This document shows positions 11,201 through 21,120 of a stretch of 64,000 nt of DNA, one piece after another. Under the pieces are notes generated by a model. It ran no database searches. It saw only the letters and a list, made by a program, of their open reading frames with translations, and was not told the origin of the DNA. The position numbers and the translations under genes are program-made. Positions within the stretch are counted from its first letter, which is position 1; every line of letters starts with the position of its first letter. Origin of the DNA: Oscheius dolichura (Eukaryota > Nematoda > Chromadorea > Rhabditida > Rhabditidae); contig OW051492.1 in the NCBI GenBank assembly GCA_932521035.1, positions 5,270,001-5,334,000 of the forward strand, given 5' to 3'.

Positions 11201-13730
11201 TCGACCGTGCCATCGTCCCGCTACGTGAATGCGCCCAAATCGACAAACCAGAGGCTCGCCGTCAGCCGCTCCTTCGATCAGGAGTCCAGGGCCTCGTCCG
11301 ACGGCGAGACGACCTCGAGTTTCCGCCGCCTCAAACAATTCAGTGCCCGCGCCATGAGGAAAGTCAAGACGTTCGTGTCGAGGCCGGTGAAGCAGGCGAC
11401 GGTGATAAAAGTGGCCAAGAGGGTAGAGGAGAGGAGGAAGATGGAACACAAGCCGGCAAACCTGACCCACGGCGAGGATCTCTTCCCCAGACAGAAGGCC
11501 ACGACCCCGAAGAAGGCAGTCAAGGAGAAGGGCGTCTTCCTGGAGAAGCCGACACAGGCCGAGCAGAGGTCGGTGGTTAAGGTTAGTTGGGAGAGGGCCA
11601 CCGAGACAATGGACTTCAGGTGGGAACACTGCCGAACGGCACGGTTCTGGTCAGAAACAACGACAATAACGGAGAACTGTTCATGGAGAAGAGCGGCGAG
11701 TATCGACCTTTCTGGACAGTGAGCCGTCGGCCGGCGGACGAGGATCTGGAGGAGAGCAGCCTCACGGACGACGACCTACAGCTCAATGCGGATGTCATTT
11801 TCGACGTGATGAACGGAAAGGTCAAACTAGTCCCCATGCCGAACATCCCGTGAGTCACCGTGGTTCTCTTCTGATACAGGCAAATTTTCAGAGTGGTCCT
11901 GGACCCGCTGAATGAGGTGACCCTGATGAAGGAACGGGACAAGCTCTTCTTCAACAGAGACATCCTCTTCGGGAACACAGTCCGCACCATGATCAATCTG
12001 AGCGGTGAGGAGGAAGAGAGAAAGGGTTACGGAAAGATATTTCAGACCAATTGTCGAGGAAGAGCCCGGGGAAAAAGAGGAGCACAGCGGCGGTGGCACA
12101 GATGAGGTTTGCGGCGCCGAACACGTACTACGCATACAAACCAGGAACGTGGGAGGGATTCGAGAAGAAGCCGTTTATAGCCAAGCAATAGTAGCTCGTG
12201 AATAAATTTTACCTACCTTGATGTAGGAGATATTGCCGAGGAGGAGGACGGCGCTGATGATGCCGAAGATGGTCTCCTGGGTCTGCTGGCTGAAGCCGAC
12301 GCTCGACATGCTCTGCTTCAGCCGCTCGAACTCGTAGATCTCGTCCACTCCCTCCGGGGACACCGGCGTGTTCTAAACTCGAACCGTATTGGGGAGTAGA
12401 GGGGAGGGGTTGCCTGATTCAAGTAGTGGTAGTCTTCCGGTTGGAGGAGGAAATATTTCTGGCGGTCCTCCTCGCTCGCCCCGGCCAGCAGATAGTAGAA
12501 GACGTGGTAGTTGCGTTCCCCCTTGGCCTGACTGATTATTCTGCTCTTCTCCAGCAGGTAGATCTCCACATTGGCCCCGGACACCATGCCATTCTCTCTA
12601 AAATCGTCGTGAGACCCATCCAACCCAAATTGGTTACCGGTAGTTGATTTTGATGAACTTTCCGAACCGGCTGCTGTTGTTGTTCTGTAAGGTCACGGCG
12701 TTTCCGAAGGCTTCGAGGACGGGTCCAGCGCTGAGCAGAGTCATTTCCGCCGAGGCGCCTCCGCTGCCCTTTTGGGAGAGAGTGGTCAGGTGGCTGATGA
12801 GGTGGTTCGTCGACTCCGTCTTGCCCGACCCGCTCTCGCCGCTGATCACCACACACTGGTTCTCCTTGATCCGAAGCATACTGAAAATTAATTGGAGGGG
12901 CTATTGGAGGAGGGGTCACTTGTGGTAGGTGATGTCCGCAATGGCGAAGATGTGCGGAGGAAGGGCACCCAGCCGCCGACTTTGACAATAGAGACGGGCA
13001 TATTTCGGGTTGTAGATGGGAAAGAAGCTGGAGGGGATTGTCTTTGGGCAATTTATGGACCAACCTGAAGGGATTGACGGCCACCAGGATCGGCCCAATA
13101 TAGGTGTAGATGTGGCCGGAGTTGAACCTCTCCCTCAAGTTGTCCAGGAGGGTCTGCTCCGTCAATTCCGGCAACATACACAGATCCGCGTATTCCCGGT
13201 CCACCGGCTGGGTCAGGAACTTGGCCAGGAAGGCATCGATAGTGCTGGCCGCTTCTGCCGACCCGAACCGGGTGCCCCCAGCCGCACCCCGAGAGCCTCT
13301 GTGGCGGAAGACGAAGCGGTGTTTGGGGGCGGTTTGATCTCCTTTGGGCAGTCGACTCCAGATGAGTTGTACCGCGACGGGGTACTCCCCTCGGTCGAGT
13401 CGCCTCTCCTGGCATTTCAGTTGAAACGAGGATAGACAAGAGGCTCACCTTGTACATCTGCCCCTCGGGGGTGCCCATCATTTCGTAGATGTCGTAGTCC
13501 TCGGCCGACTGGCCGGTCAGGTCCTCCCGCATGGCGATGATCTTCTCGATGAGCTCCTCCGTCGTCGACCGCTTGTGGAACTCGATGGCCAGCCGGTCGG
13601 CGATGCTCTCCGGGTGGAAGCAGTGGAGGTAGACCCGGACGGTGTAGGTGTGGGCCTCATCCGTCTGGATGGTATGCGCCCGGCGGGGGAAACAACCCGC
13701 GCCCGCCGAGCTTACCGACTCCAGAGACAT
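5263..13730 (-). CDS. hum-7: Myosin IX (motor plus RhoGAP), hum-7-type
   Basis: Class IX myosins are single-headed actin motors carrying a Rho GTPase-activating tail that switches Rho off along actin. Order from the start at 13730: Ras-association domain (about 13450-13700), motor head with P-loop [10 protein letters not shown] (about 12830), SSRFGKF switch [11 protein letters not shown] relay region near 10090, at least four IQ motifs (8350-8630, [15 protein letters not shown]), a putative atypical C1 (about 7450-7500), a region near 6900-7240, a canonical C1 zinc finger ([17 protein letters not shown] onward, 6480-6640), and the RhoGAP domain (5800-6400, with [13 protein letters not shown] containing the arginine finger and NLALIFGP). 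A coiled coil and Ser-rich tail end at [13 protein letters not shown]. This is full length for the class. Many introns are about 40 nt; one (10490-12216) is 1.7 kb and holds a gene on the other strand. Confidence 0.93.
10844..12191 (+). CDS. Unknown basic protein, nested in a myosin IX intron on the opposite strand
   Basis: Five exons (10844-10864, 10913-11581, 11620-11849, 11892-12004, 12046-12191) join in frame to a protein of about 390 aa ending PFIAKQ-stop. The N-terminal half is Lys/Gln/Pro/Ser-rich and probably disordered ([25 protein letters not shown]). The C-terminal third looks folded: [55 protein letters not shown] and [18 protein letters not shown]. No family is recognised. Reading frame, four consistent small introns (38-48 nt) and codon use support a real gene. 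The whole gene lies inside one myosin intron; its stop is 25 nt from the host donor site. Confidence 0.75.
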
Positions 13731-15455
13731 TTCTCATCTATGCTGGGAGGGGTAGAAGGACGAGGAGACGAGACCTACCGGGAGAAAACTTGGAAGACGA
13801 GTAAATATGGGGCATAATATGACGTGATATGGACGGTCCTGGAAACGGACAAATGAGAGGGGCGGACCTCTGGTCTCCAATTCATCAAAGGCTATCGGAT
13901 AGATCATAAAGAGCACCGGGACATCCCCTGATCGATCGGGCTGACTGCGTGTAAAAAGCTCGGCGAAGAGGCCAAGACACCTGTTCGTCCAGACGAGCCC
14001 CAGCAAACACGCAACACACAGAAGACAACTACATCACAACAGGCGGAGGGAATGGTCTCAACCGGAACGGTAGAGAATACTGTAGATTAGAGGGGAGGAA
14101 GGAAGGATGAAAGGATGATATTTGGAGGAAAAGAAACCAAGATTGGCACAAATAATCGAGGAAGACAAGAGACAACGCGAAGGAACTTATTGGCCGTGGC
14201 TCAAGACAAACGGGTGGTGGAAACGTCATGTTAGGTTTACTCTCGAGGTATGTCTATCACCGATCATCAGCCAAACAGACTCCCGCCTGGGCCGTTTATT
14301 CCTATTGAAAGGGATAAACTCGGAATAAATTGGGGACGCGAGGCCAAAGACTGGCAGCTAGCTGGTAGGAGGTCGAGAGGATCTCTTACGTGAGAATGGA
14401 TCGGTATGTGGATCGATTCAAAGTGAGAAAATCGGGCAAGAGCCGGAGAGCTCTCTGCGGCTGTTTGCCCTAAGATCAAAGCAAAGCCCCCGGTCTCTCT
14501 CACACCCGCGTGGGCGGAAGAGAAAGGATCCCCTCGTCATCTCTCTATACCGAACCTGTAATTATATGTACACAGTAACTTCTTCACTCATCTCTTTATT
14601 GATGTTGAATTGTACGTTCTCATCCATATTCTCATTGTTTGTATACCTGACAATTATAATAACACTGTAAATAAACTGATTCTTATAATTAAAATAATCT
14701 ACTAGTTTTACATTTTATAGTTCACACAAACAGCTGTCGAGACCGTGGAAATGACGTCAACGCCTCGATCATCAGCTGTTTCTCGGCTATGCAACCCTTT
14801 TCTCATTGATGGCCCTGATTCTCGAGGCGTTGCTATCTGATGAAAGTTGAAAAGAAAGTTGCATTTCTTCCTCTGGTTTGAGCGGTACGACATCGATTCA
14901 GCATGACGATTTTTGCTCGACCTGTACCCCCATTCCCTCAAGCAGAGGCAGTCTAGTTTTTTCATCATTTTGACTACTACCAGCCAGTTTTGGAAAGCTG
15001 AAGTGAAATTCATAAGATTCCTTGTTGAACATCTTCTATGTACTCATTGTGTGAATCTATACACCACTGTTCGCCGAACCCGGCACTTTAAAGGTAGGGC
15101 GCTCCAATGCTAATCCCGATTTTATGTATTTCTGATGGTTTATCTGGCTTTATTTATCGACCCCGAATTACTATAGAACGCATGAGAAAAGCACAAAATA
15201 ACGTTAAATAGAGGAGAAACAAAAAATGACTGGATTTTGTTCAGAAAAAGCCCTTTTCAGCGAAAAATATGTATTTCAAACGAGCTAAACACTCGTTGAT
15301 AGCTCAAAATGTTCGTCTCATTGAGATCAGTGGATTGCAGCGAAAATTGAAAAGATTGTATGTCACAGTTTCGAGAAAAAGATTTGCAAAAATTTGATAC
15401 AAGCGCCGTTGAGTGAAAAGGGCGCGTAAACAGCGTCAATTTTAGCATGAGGATC
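13731..15455. other. Intergenic region upstream of myosin IX
   Basis: No gene supported. The 13,750-14,100 part probably holds the myosin promoter and 5' UTR. The region from about 14,550 is AT-rich and contains an imperfect palindrome (14759-14832). Open frames here are short and lack consistent splice structure. Confidence 0.4.
14759..14832. repeat. Imperfect inverted repeat (hairpin)
   Basis: Arms near 14759-14775 and 14815-14832 read AACGCCTCGATCATCAG and its near reverse complement CTGATTCTCGAGGCGTT, about 15 of 17 positions pairing, with a loop of about 40 nt. No function assigned. Confidence 0.6.
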
Positions 15456-15725
15456 CTGGGTGGACGATCTTGAGCCAAACTACACATTTGCACATTTTTC
15501 TGCTTTGTGGAATCGATCAGGCACATTGAAATCTACGCAAATGAGTTTTTTCAGGAAAATTGAACATCCTGTATTCAAGATGTGCGTTTTTTGACTTTTT
15601 CTCCAAAGTTGACCAAACAATGTTAGGTGCCAAAACTCATCCGCGTAGATCTCGATGTGCCTGATCGAATGCAAAAAACAGAAAATTCTAAAAATGTGTA
15701 GTTTTGCTCAAGATCGTCCACCCAG
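15456..15725. repeat. Foldback element: two inverted arms of about 95 bp
   Basis: The left arm (15456-15551) begins CTGGGTGGACGATCTTGAGC. The right arm (15631-15725), read on the minus strand, begins with the same 20 bases and stays alignable to its end (shared blocks CGATCAGGCACAT and GATGAGTTTT or AATGAGTTTT). The arms differ by scattered substitutions and a few indels and are separated by about 80 bp. Open frames on both strands share the same translated peptide because of the inversion, so they are not evidence of a gene. Likely a MITE or foldback transposon remnant. No target-site duplication was confirmed. Confidence 0.8.
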
Positions 15726-15988
15726 CTTTCACTATAAGTTTTGGCGCAATGTCCAGAAATTTGAATTCTGGCGAGCAGTGTTTCCTTGGATTCTCCCTAT
15801 AACAAGTATGCCTCCGGCCGTCTTCGACGGCGCCGGGGTTAACAACTCGGTCGAAAAACAGTCAGCGCCGGCTCCCCCTTCCCAAAGAGATGTTCTAGTT
15901 ATTTTCTTGTCGACTAAGCTTTGACAGTCGGATAAGGTCAGACGGTCGAAGCTTTCTGCTTCTCTCACTTTCGACCGGTCATTCCGTA

Positions 15989-16017
15989 CAGACAGACAGA
16001 CAGACAGATACAGACAT
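15989..16017. repeat. (CAGA)n microsatellite
   Basis: About six tandem CAGA units, slightly interrupted, following the foldback element. Confidence 0.85.
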
Positions 16018-16083
16018 CTGCCCATTATTAGGGTAGGATATTCAATAGTGTACAAAGAGATAATTCATAACAACAATTCACGA

Positions 16084-16735
16084 CTAAGGAAGAGGGTTCG
16101 GATCTCGGATGGACAACTGGCCTCTATAGTGGCCGTAATCCGCTACTGTAACAACTAAATATGGAAGCAGCTTGACCAACAATTCATCGGGGTGGTATCC
16201 CTCTATCGGCTTCTCTTCCACGTGGCGAAAGCAGTATATGTTGGGAGTAATATGTTCAAAGCCGTAATCGAGAAGGAAGTCCCGGATTATAGTCATCTGA
16301 CCGGCGTCGAAATTATGATGAACACCTATTTTTTGCATGGTATGACCGCTCTTACATAGGCAGTTCTGAACTAGATAGTCCTGGGGGACATCAGAAACTT
16401 ACCCGAATGTAGTCCATTAGAAATTCCGAACTGACCGACGATCGGGCGTTGGAGAAGAATCCCCGCTTTTTCTCGGCTACCATCCGAAGGGCTAGGTCGT
16501 CGTCGATTCCCAAATCGTGAGGCGTCGTTTCCAAAGAATCCATTGGGCAGATGTTGACGTATTCCTTCGCGAACATCAAATATAAATTTTGAGCCTAAAC
16601 ATTCTGTTGCGGAATGGCTGAAATAGCGCTGACCCTGCGAATAGACGGTACATTCCACAAATTTGCTGGTGTTTTGAAATCCATTGGGAGTACAAGACCC
16701 ACCTGGTCTAAATCTGAACAAAGAGACCATGTTTT
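16084..16735 (-). CDS. Unknown protein
   Basis: Not recognised. Three exons can be joined: an N-terminal exon near 16630-16710 (VGLVLPMDFKTPANLWNVP in the frame that splices best), a middle exon 16391-16600 (NLYLMFAKEYVNICPMD, DLALRMVAEKKRGFFSNAR) and a last exon 16084-16360 (NCLCKSGHTMQKIGVHHNF, FLLDYGFEHITPNIYCF, stop after DPNPLP). Introns are 39-40 nt. The start is uncertain: an ATG at about 16730 precedes a possible acceptor at once. It is divergent from the HEPN-like gene, with starts only about 80 bp apart. Confidence 0.5.
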
Positions 16736-16812
16736 AGTCGCAGCTCTTCAAACAGACGATGTTTCGCTTGTTTAGCAAATGCCCATTTTCAACAACTGTC
16801 AATCATTTAAAA

Positions 16813-17659
16813 ATGGTAAGCCATATTTATTTTAAAAGCTTTTACTAGATTAATAAACGAATTTACTGAACGTTTTTATAATAATAATGTATTTCGCATA
16901 AATAACTAAATATAATTTCAGGTTTCAGACACGAGGTTGATCTATACAGTCGACTTGTTAAAAGAAAAAGCCAGTGGATACTTGAAGGAAAACGACACTG
17001 CTCAGGCTTGTGAAAAGTCTTTCCAGGTAATATTTTTTAAATTTTATTTTTCAATATGATTTAATGCATTGAAAGTTTATAGCACTTTTTACTTAGGCTT
17101 CTAATCTTTATTAAAAATTTTTAGGCTTGTAAACTTGCACTCATGAATTATGTCAAGAAGCTCGAGACGACTTCTGATATCAAAATTGTGCCCGAACATC
17201 GCGACAACCCGTGGAATTACAAAATCTTCTCCAAACTTTGCCGTCTTATCATGAAGAAAGTTGATCCTGATGTGGCGGAAAACATGGTCCTTGGTTGGGA
17301 CCGAGCATTCGTGTAATATATATATAATTACTGATTTATGATATTTTTGCTTGTTTTTTAGATTTCATGTAAAAGGCTGAACGCAGAATGATTTGTCGGT
17401 GGAAGAAGTGCAATTTACGATGCCGTTCGTTTTACGGTAAAATAAAAAGTTATTTTTTGGATTATTATTTTTAGATTTCTGGATATCATCGAAAAAGAAT
17501 TGATCGTTGATCGAGAAATGGCGATGTACGTGAAGGAAAGATTGTTTATCCTGGATCTCGATGAACTCGCAACTGAAATCAATACGGTTATTATTAAGAC
17601 AATATAATAGTTTATAATTTATATATTTATAGGAGGCAAAAGCAGAAAAAGTTGGCTAA
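16813..17659 (+). CDS. PaREP1/HEPN-like helical protein
   Basis: Six exons (16813-16815, 16922-17026, 17125-17310, 17387-17437, 17475-17586, 17633-17659) encode about 160 aa ending AEKVG-stop. The start exon is only ATG, with a GTAAGC donor. The N-terminal part (YLKENDTAQACEKSFQACK) and the C-terminal part (GWDRAFNDLSVEEVQFTMP, then FVLRFLDIIEKEL) resemble the two halves of archaeal PaREP1/HEPN helical bundles, where the pattern is 'GD..qA.eK.w.A' and 'LH..fye..l..e.v....v..F...v'. The fourth exon uses an acceptor ACGCAG that is not T-rich, the weakest join. Function unknown; HEPN domains include RNases and nucleotide-binding adaptors, but no RxxxxH catalytic motif is evident. Confidence 0.5.
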
Positions 17660-17821
17660 CTTCTACAAAACTTCAATATGCGAAAGGATATGGTAAATTT
17701 TATTTCTTTTTATTCATTTTATTTCAACTAAATTTTAGCGCAAGAAATTGAATGATGTTTACCAGAAGAAGTATGCAGAAAGCTTAGCCGATGTTTTATT
17801 TAAAAATAAGAATGGAGTCAA

Positions 17822-18241
17822 TCAATTTGTTCTTGGTAGATAAGTTTTTATTTCGTTTGTATGAATAAATGTGCCATTAATCGGAATCATCTGTCTAATC
17901 GAGTCAAGATTGACTATACCTACTTCTCTTTCTTTAATTCCTTCACTCGGCAAAGTGTCTCTCATGAATATACCACGGAAATTCTTGATTTCGAGTACAT
18001 TTACAAGCTCCAGGAGATCTAGATTTGTGAGAGCTTCAAGGTTTTTAACGAATCTTAGATTCTCAGACACTCCTGAAGGAGCTTGCGACGCAGATCCTCC
18101 GGATTTATTAAAATTCATTTATTACCTTAAAAATGTTTCAGCCGTCAACTGACCTTCGGAAAAACAGTACTGCATGGTCGGACTTCCGGGGGTCCTTCCA
18201 TGAGAAGCAGAGCGCGTCGAAGACGAAGAACTGTTGGCCAT
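17822..18241 (-). CDS. Truncated adenain/Polinton-type cysteine protease-like sequence
   Basis: Two exons: 18241 down to about 18149 (Ser-rich start, ending YCFSE) and about 18067 down to 17822, joined by an 81-nt intron. The second exon contains NLDLLELVNVLEIKNFRGIF, then MRDTLP and EVGIVNLDS, which resemble the N-terminal part of the adenovirus-type protease carried by Polinton/Maverick elements. The reading frame then leaves the family before the region where the catalytic His normally lies, and ends at YLPRTN-stop. So this is a broken, probably inactive remnant, possibly captured behind a host first exon. No other Polinton gene (polymerase, integrase, capsid) is seen nearby. The family call is tentative. 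Confidence 0.35.
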
Positions 18242-18871
18242 TGTCCTGAAAATGAGGTTATTAGTACGTTTTTTCTCTCTTGCGTTTCTTCAAAATTACA
18301 AATTTAAAAAAAACGACCGCCACTCACCTAGGACAATACAGGGTGACGATATTTGACAGGACGCGTTAATCCAGGATATTGTCATTGTCCTCCTTTCTCG
18401 TCTCTCTTCGGCTTATGTGGGAAGGCTCGTTTGTTCAAAGGATACAGAAAATGAGCCAAGGGGATACTGTAACAGCCTCACGGGCTAAAGAGTTTTGAGG
18501 GGAAAGCCGCTGTCTGCTCTTCATGGCCGACCAGCCTAGTCGTCTCCTGTCGTTTGTCCCCCTTGGCCACCGCGTCTCCTCGCCTCCCGTTATTTTCCCT
18601 TCTTGGCCACCCCATGTCCTCGTCCGTTATCATCTGATGACTAGTGAAGTAACAGGAATACCTCACCCTTTAGCAGGCTGTTCTGTTCCAACAGGCGCAC
18701 TGCCCCTTCTGACGAGAGACCGTACAAATATGGTGATGGCCACCTGGCTTTTAAAAGGAACTCACCAATCCCCACTTCCGAAAGGCCCCTTACCGAACAC
18801 AAGGCGAGTGCCAATACCATATCCGAGGGTTTTGCCTGTGATATTAATTAGATTTATTTATAACGTTTTAT
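18242..18871. other. Intergenic region
   Basis: About 630 bp without a supported gene. A 153-codon plus-strand open frame lies here, but it is antisense to the end of the kinase gene and shows no domain or splice pattern. Confidence 0.4.
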
Positions 18872-20766
18872 TTATTTATCACAGTTTGATGGGTTCGATG
18901 ATTTCCAGGGAACACTTGCGCTCATTCTGGAAACGTTCTTGTTTCTTAAAAGAGGATTTTCGAATTTCACCTTTACCACCGTAAGATAGCCGTACGACTC
19001 GTCGTCCAAATTGAGCATAAGGGTCAGACGGGACCGTATCTAAAAAAGCGTGAGCCTTTCCCCGTCCCGGGTCACCTCGTCAAATGTCGGCCGCTCCTCC
19101 GCCTTCTCTTCCCACGTATCCGTCGCTATTTTGAATCTGAAACAAGGAGCTGTCTCTATAATTACCCTCTGGTACATTTCATTCGGGCAGAACTGCGGCT
19201 GGACGAGGCGGTTGCCGTCCTCCAAATAGGTGAGCATCTCAGTCGGCTGGATGGCATTGTACGGAGTCTCCCCGAGAGAGAACACTTCCCAGAGGAGGAT
19301 GCCGTACGACCAGCTAAGAGCACATTGTCAGGGGTTAGAGGACGGGACTTACACATCTGATTTGACAGAGAATTCACCGAATTTGAGGGCCTGGAATGAG
19401 GATTTTATAGGTTGGCATGGGAGGTTACCTCGACGGACATCCACTTCAGAGGGAGCTTGCCCCCTTTGGCCGTGTACAGAGCCTGGTCTGTGTACCGACA
19501 GAGACCGAAGTCGCTGATCTGAATGGGGAATTAAGACTCAAAGGGTGTGCGGTTCCTCACTTTCACGACGAAGCTCTTCGTAATCAGAACATTTCGGGCG
19601 GCCAGGTCGCGGTGGACGAAGTTCTTACTGGCCAGGTAGGTCATCCCGTCGGAGATTTGCCAGGCGAAGCTGACCAGCTGCTTGACGGTCAGCCGAGACT
19701 TGTCGCTGCTGCTGCTGCTCCCGTTCCCGAAGAAGTCGCTCCGATGGGACCGGACCAGCCGGAGCAGGTCCCCGTAGTGACAGTACTCGACCACGATCAA
19801 CGGGTCCCACATATCCGAGACACAGCCGAGCATCCTGGGCCGGCCATTCTCATAAAAGGGGCAACTTACGCGATAATGTGGACGTGGTAGCCGAGTATTT
19901 TCATAAATTCCATCTCGTGGAAGAAATCCTTCCGGTTCTGGTCATCTGCGTGGGCCGGGAGTCGTTTTACTGCCCCCTAGACACATTTCTGATAGGACAA
20001 GAAGTGCCCCACCTCCGTTCGCCCATCTTGGTTTTCTAGGGCGGTAGAGGCCCCGGCTACGGCCTTCAGGAGGGGAATCTTCCCTGAACACTTGTTTTGT
20101 TTGTTCCTTTTCTGGCTGTACCAATAATTGTAGACCTGTAGACGGTGGCAAAGGCCCCGGCACCCAGCACCTCGTTCTCGTGGATCAACACATTCTTCGG
20201 AATGAATTCCCAGTCATCTTTTCTGAATTTCTTTCAATGGGAATGGCTATTTCTATACAAAACTTGTTTCTCGCTGCCAGCTGCTCCAAATCCATGTAGT
20301 GATTGGAGACGGCGAAATTCGGGACTACTAGACCGGAGCAAGGGTCGAAGGGCGGGGCGGAGGGGTGACTCTCGACCTGCACATCCCGACCCCATCTCTT
20401 GAAGAGCTTCTTCCTGTTCTCCGGATCCATATGGAACATTCTCATCTGCATCTTTTTGAGCTCAAGGCATTTGCAGCAGCAACAAGCGCAAATGGCGCAT
20501 AAAAGAATGAAGCTTAAACAAGGAATACCAATAATTAGTCCCAGTTCTAAAAGGAATCATTATGTCGTGGAAATGTACAAACCAAGAGGAGATATTGGAG
20601 GTCCGTTGAAGTTGCCAGGACCGGGCGTAGTAGTGAAGTTAGAGGAATTTTGACTAGCAAAAGTATCTGTTATATCAGGGGTCGAAGTATTTGTCATGTT
20701 GGTCTCTTGTATCCTGATAACTTTCTTGGTTTCTATAATTGGTCCAACCTGTAATGAGAATTTCAT
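18872..20766 (-). CDS. Receptor tyrosine kinase with very short ectodomain
   Basis: A tyrosine kinase: the hinge region VEYCHYGDLLRLVRSH, catalytic loop FVHRDLAARNVL, DFG-type segment, substrate region KLPLKWMSVEAL and SDVWSYGILLWEVFSLG are all present. HRDLAARN is typical of receptor tyrosine kinases. Upstream is a single transmembrane helix (LGLIIGIPCLSFILLCAICA, followed by a run of Cys) and a basic stop-transfer KKMQMR. The extracellular part seen is only about 60 Thr/Asn/Pro-rich residues with several N-glycosylation sites (NMTNTSTP, NSSNFTTT). A 40-nt intron removes an early stop, so the protein reads DEIRSRLTLMLNLD and ends at 18872. The architecture recalls the small kin-15/kin-16/old family of C. 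elegans. The start is not fixed; a signal peptide exon may lie at 20,780-21,080. Confidence 0.82.
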
Positions 20767-21120
20767 ATAATGTGCTACGTCTCATAAAAGTAAAGAGCAG
20801 CGAGAGTTCATATGTTTCTTTACCGCAACAAGGAGCATCAAGCACGTATAATAAGAGAATAGCGGAAGAAAATACTACTGATTCGGTAAAGCGTAGGTCT
20901 TATAAAGGCTTCCTTCGGTAAAACCTACAAAAGTAAGAAAGTCGTATTTTTGTAAGCCTTTCTTATAGAAACGGTGAAGAAGGAGGAAACCACTCATAGC
21001 GGTGTTGAGAAGGATTAGGTGATAACACGTAGGTCTTATAAATGCTGTTTCAAAAGAAGAGAACAAAAAGATTATCAAAAAAATACACTATTTATTCACC
21101 ATCTACATGCTATAGAACAT

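Noticed and set aside
10808-11629. Minus-strand open frame of 273 codons
   Set aside because: Leu/Arg-rich shadow of the nested plus-strand gene; no splice sites or family; the plus-strand exons explain the sequence.
15257-15924. Three frames with a shared peptide (KQK..QMCS.AQDRPP type)
   Set aside because: The shared peptide comes from the inverted DNA repeat itself, not from protein conservation.
17673-17843. Spliced 38-codon frame (MRKDM, then RKKLNDVYQKKYAESLADVL)
   Set aside because: GT..AG join and frame are open, but it is very short, lies just after the HEPN-like stop and has no recognisable family. It could be a second small gene or an alternative 3' end; not strong enough to list.
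18523-18984. Plus-strand open frame of 153 codons
   Set aside because: Overlaps the antisense of the kinase C-terminus; no domain, no splice pattern.
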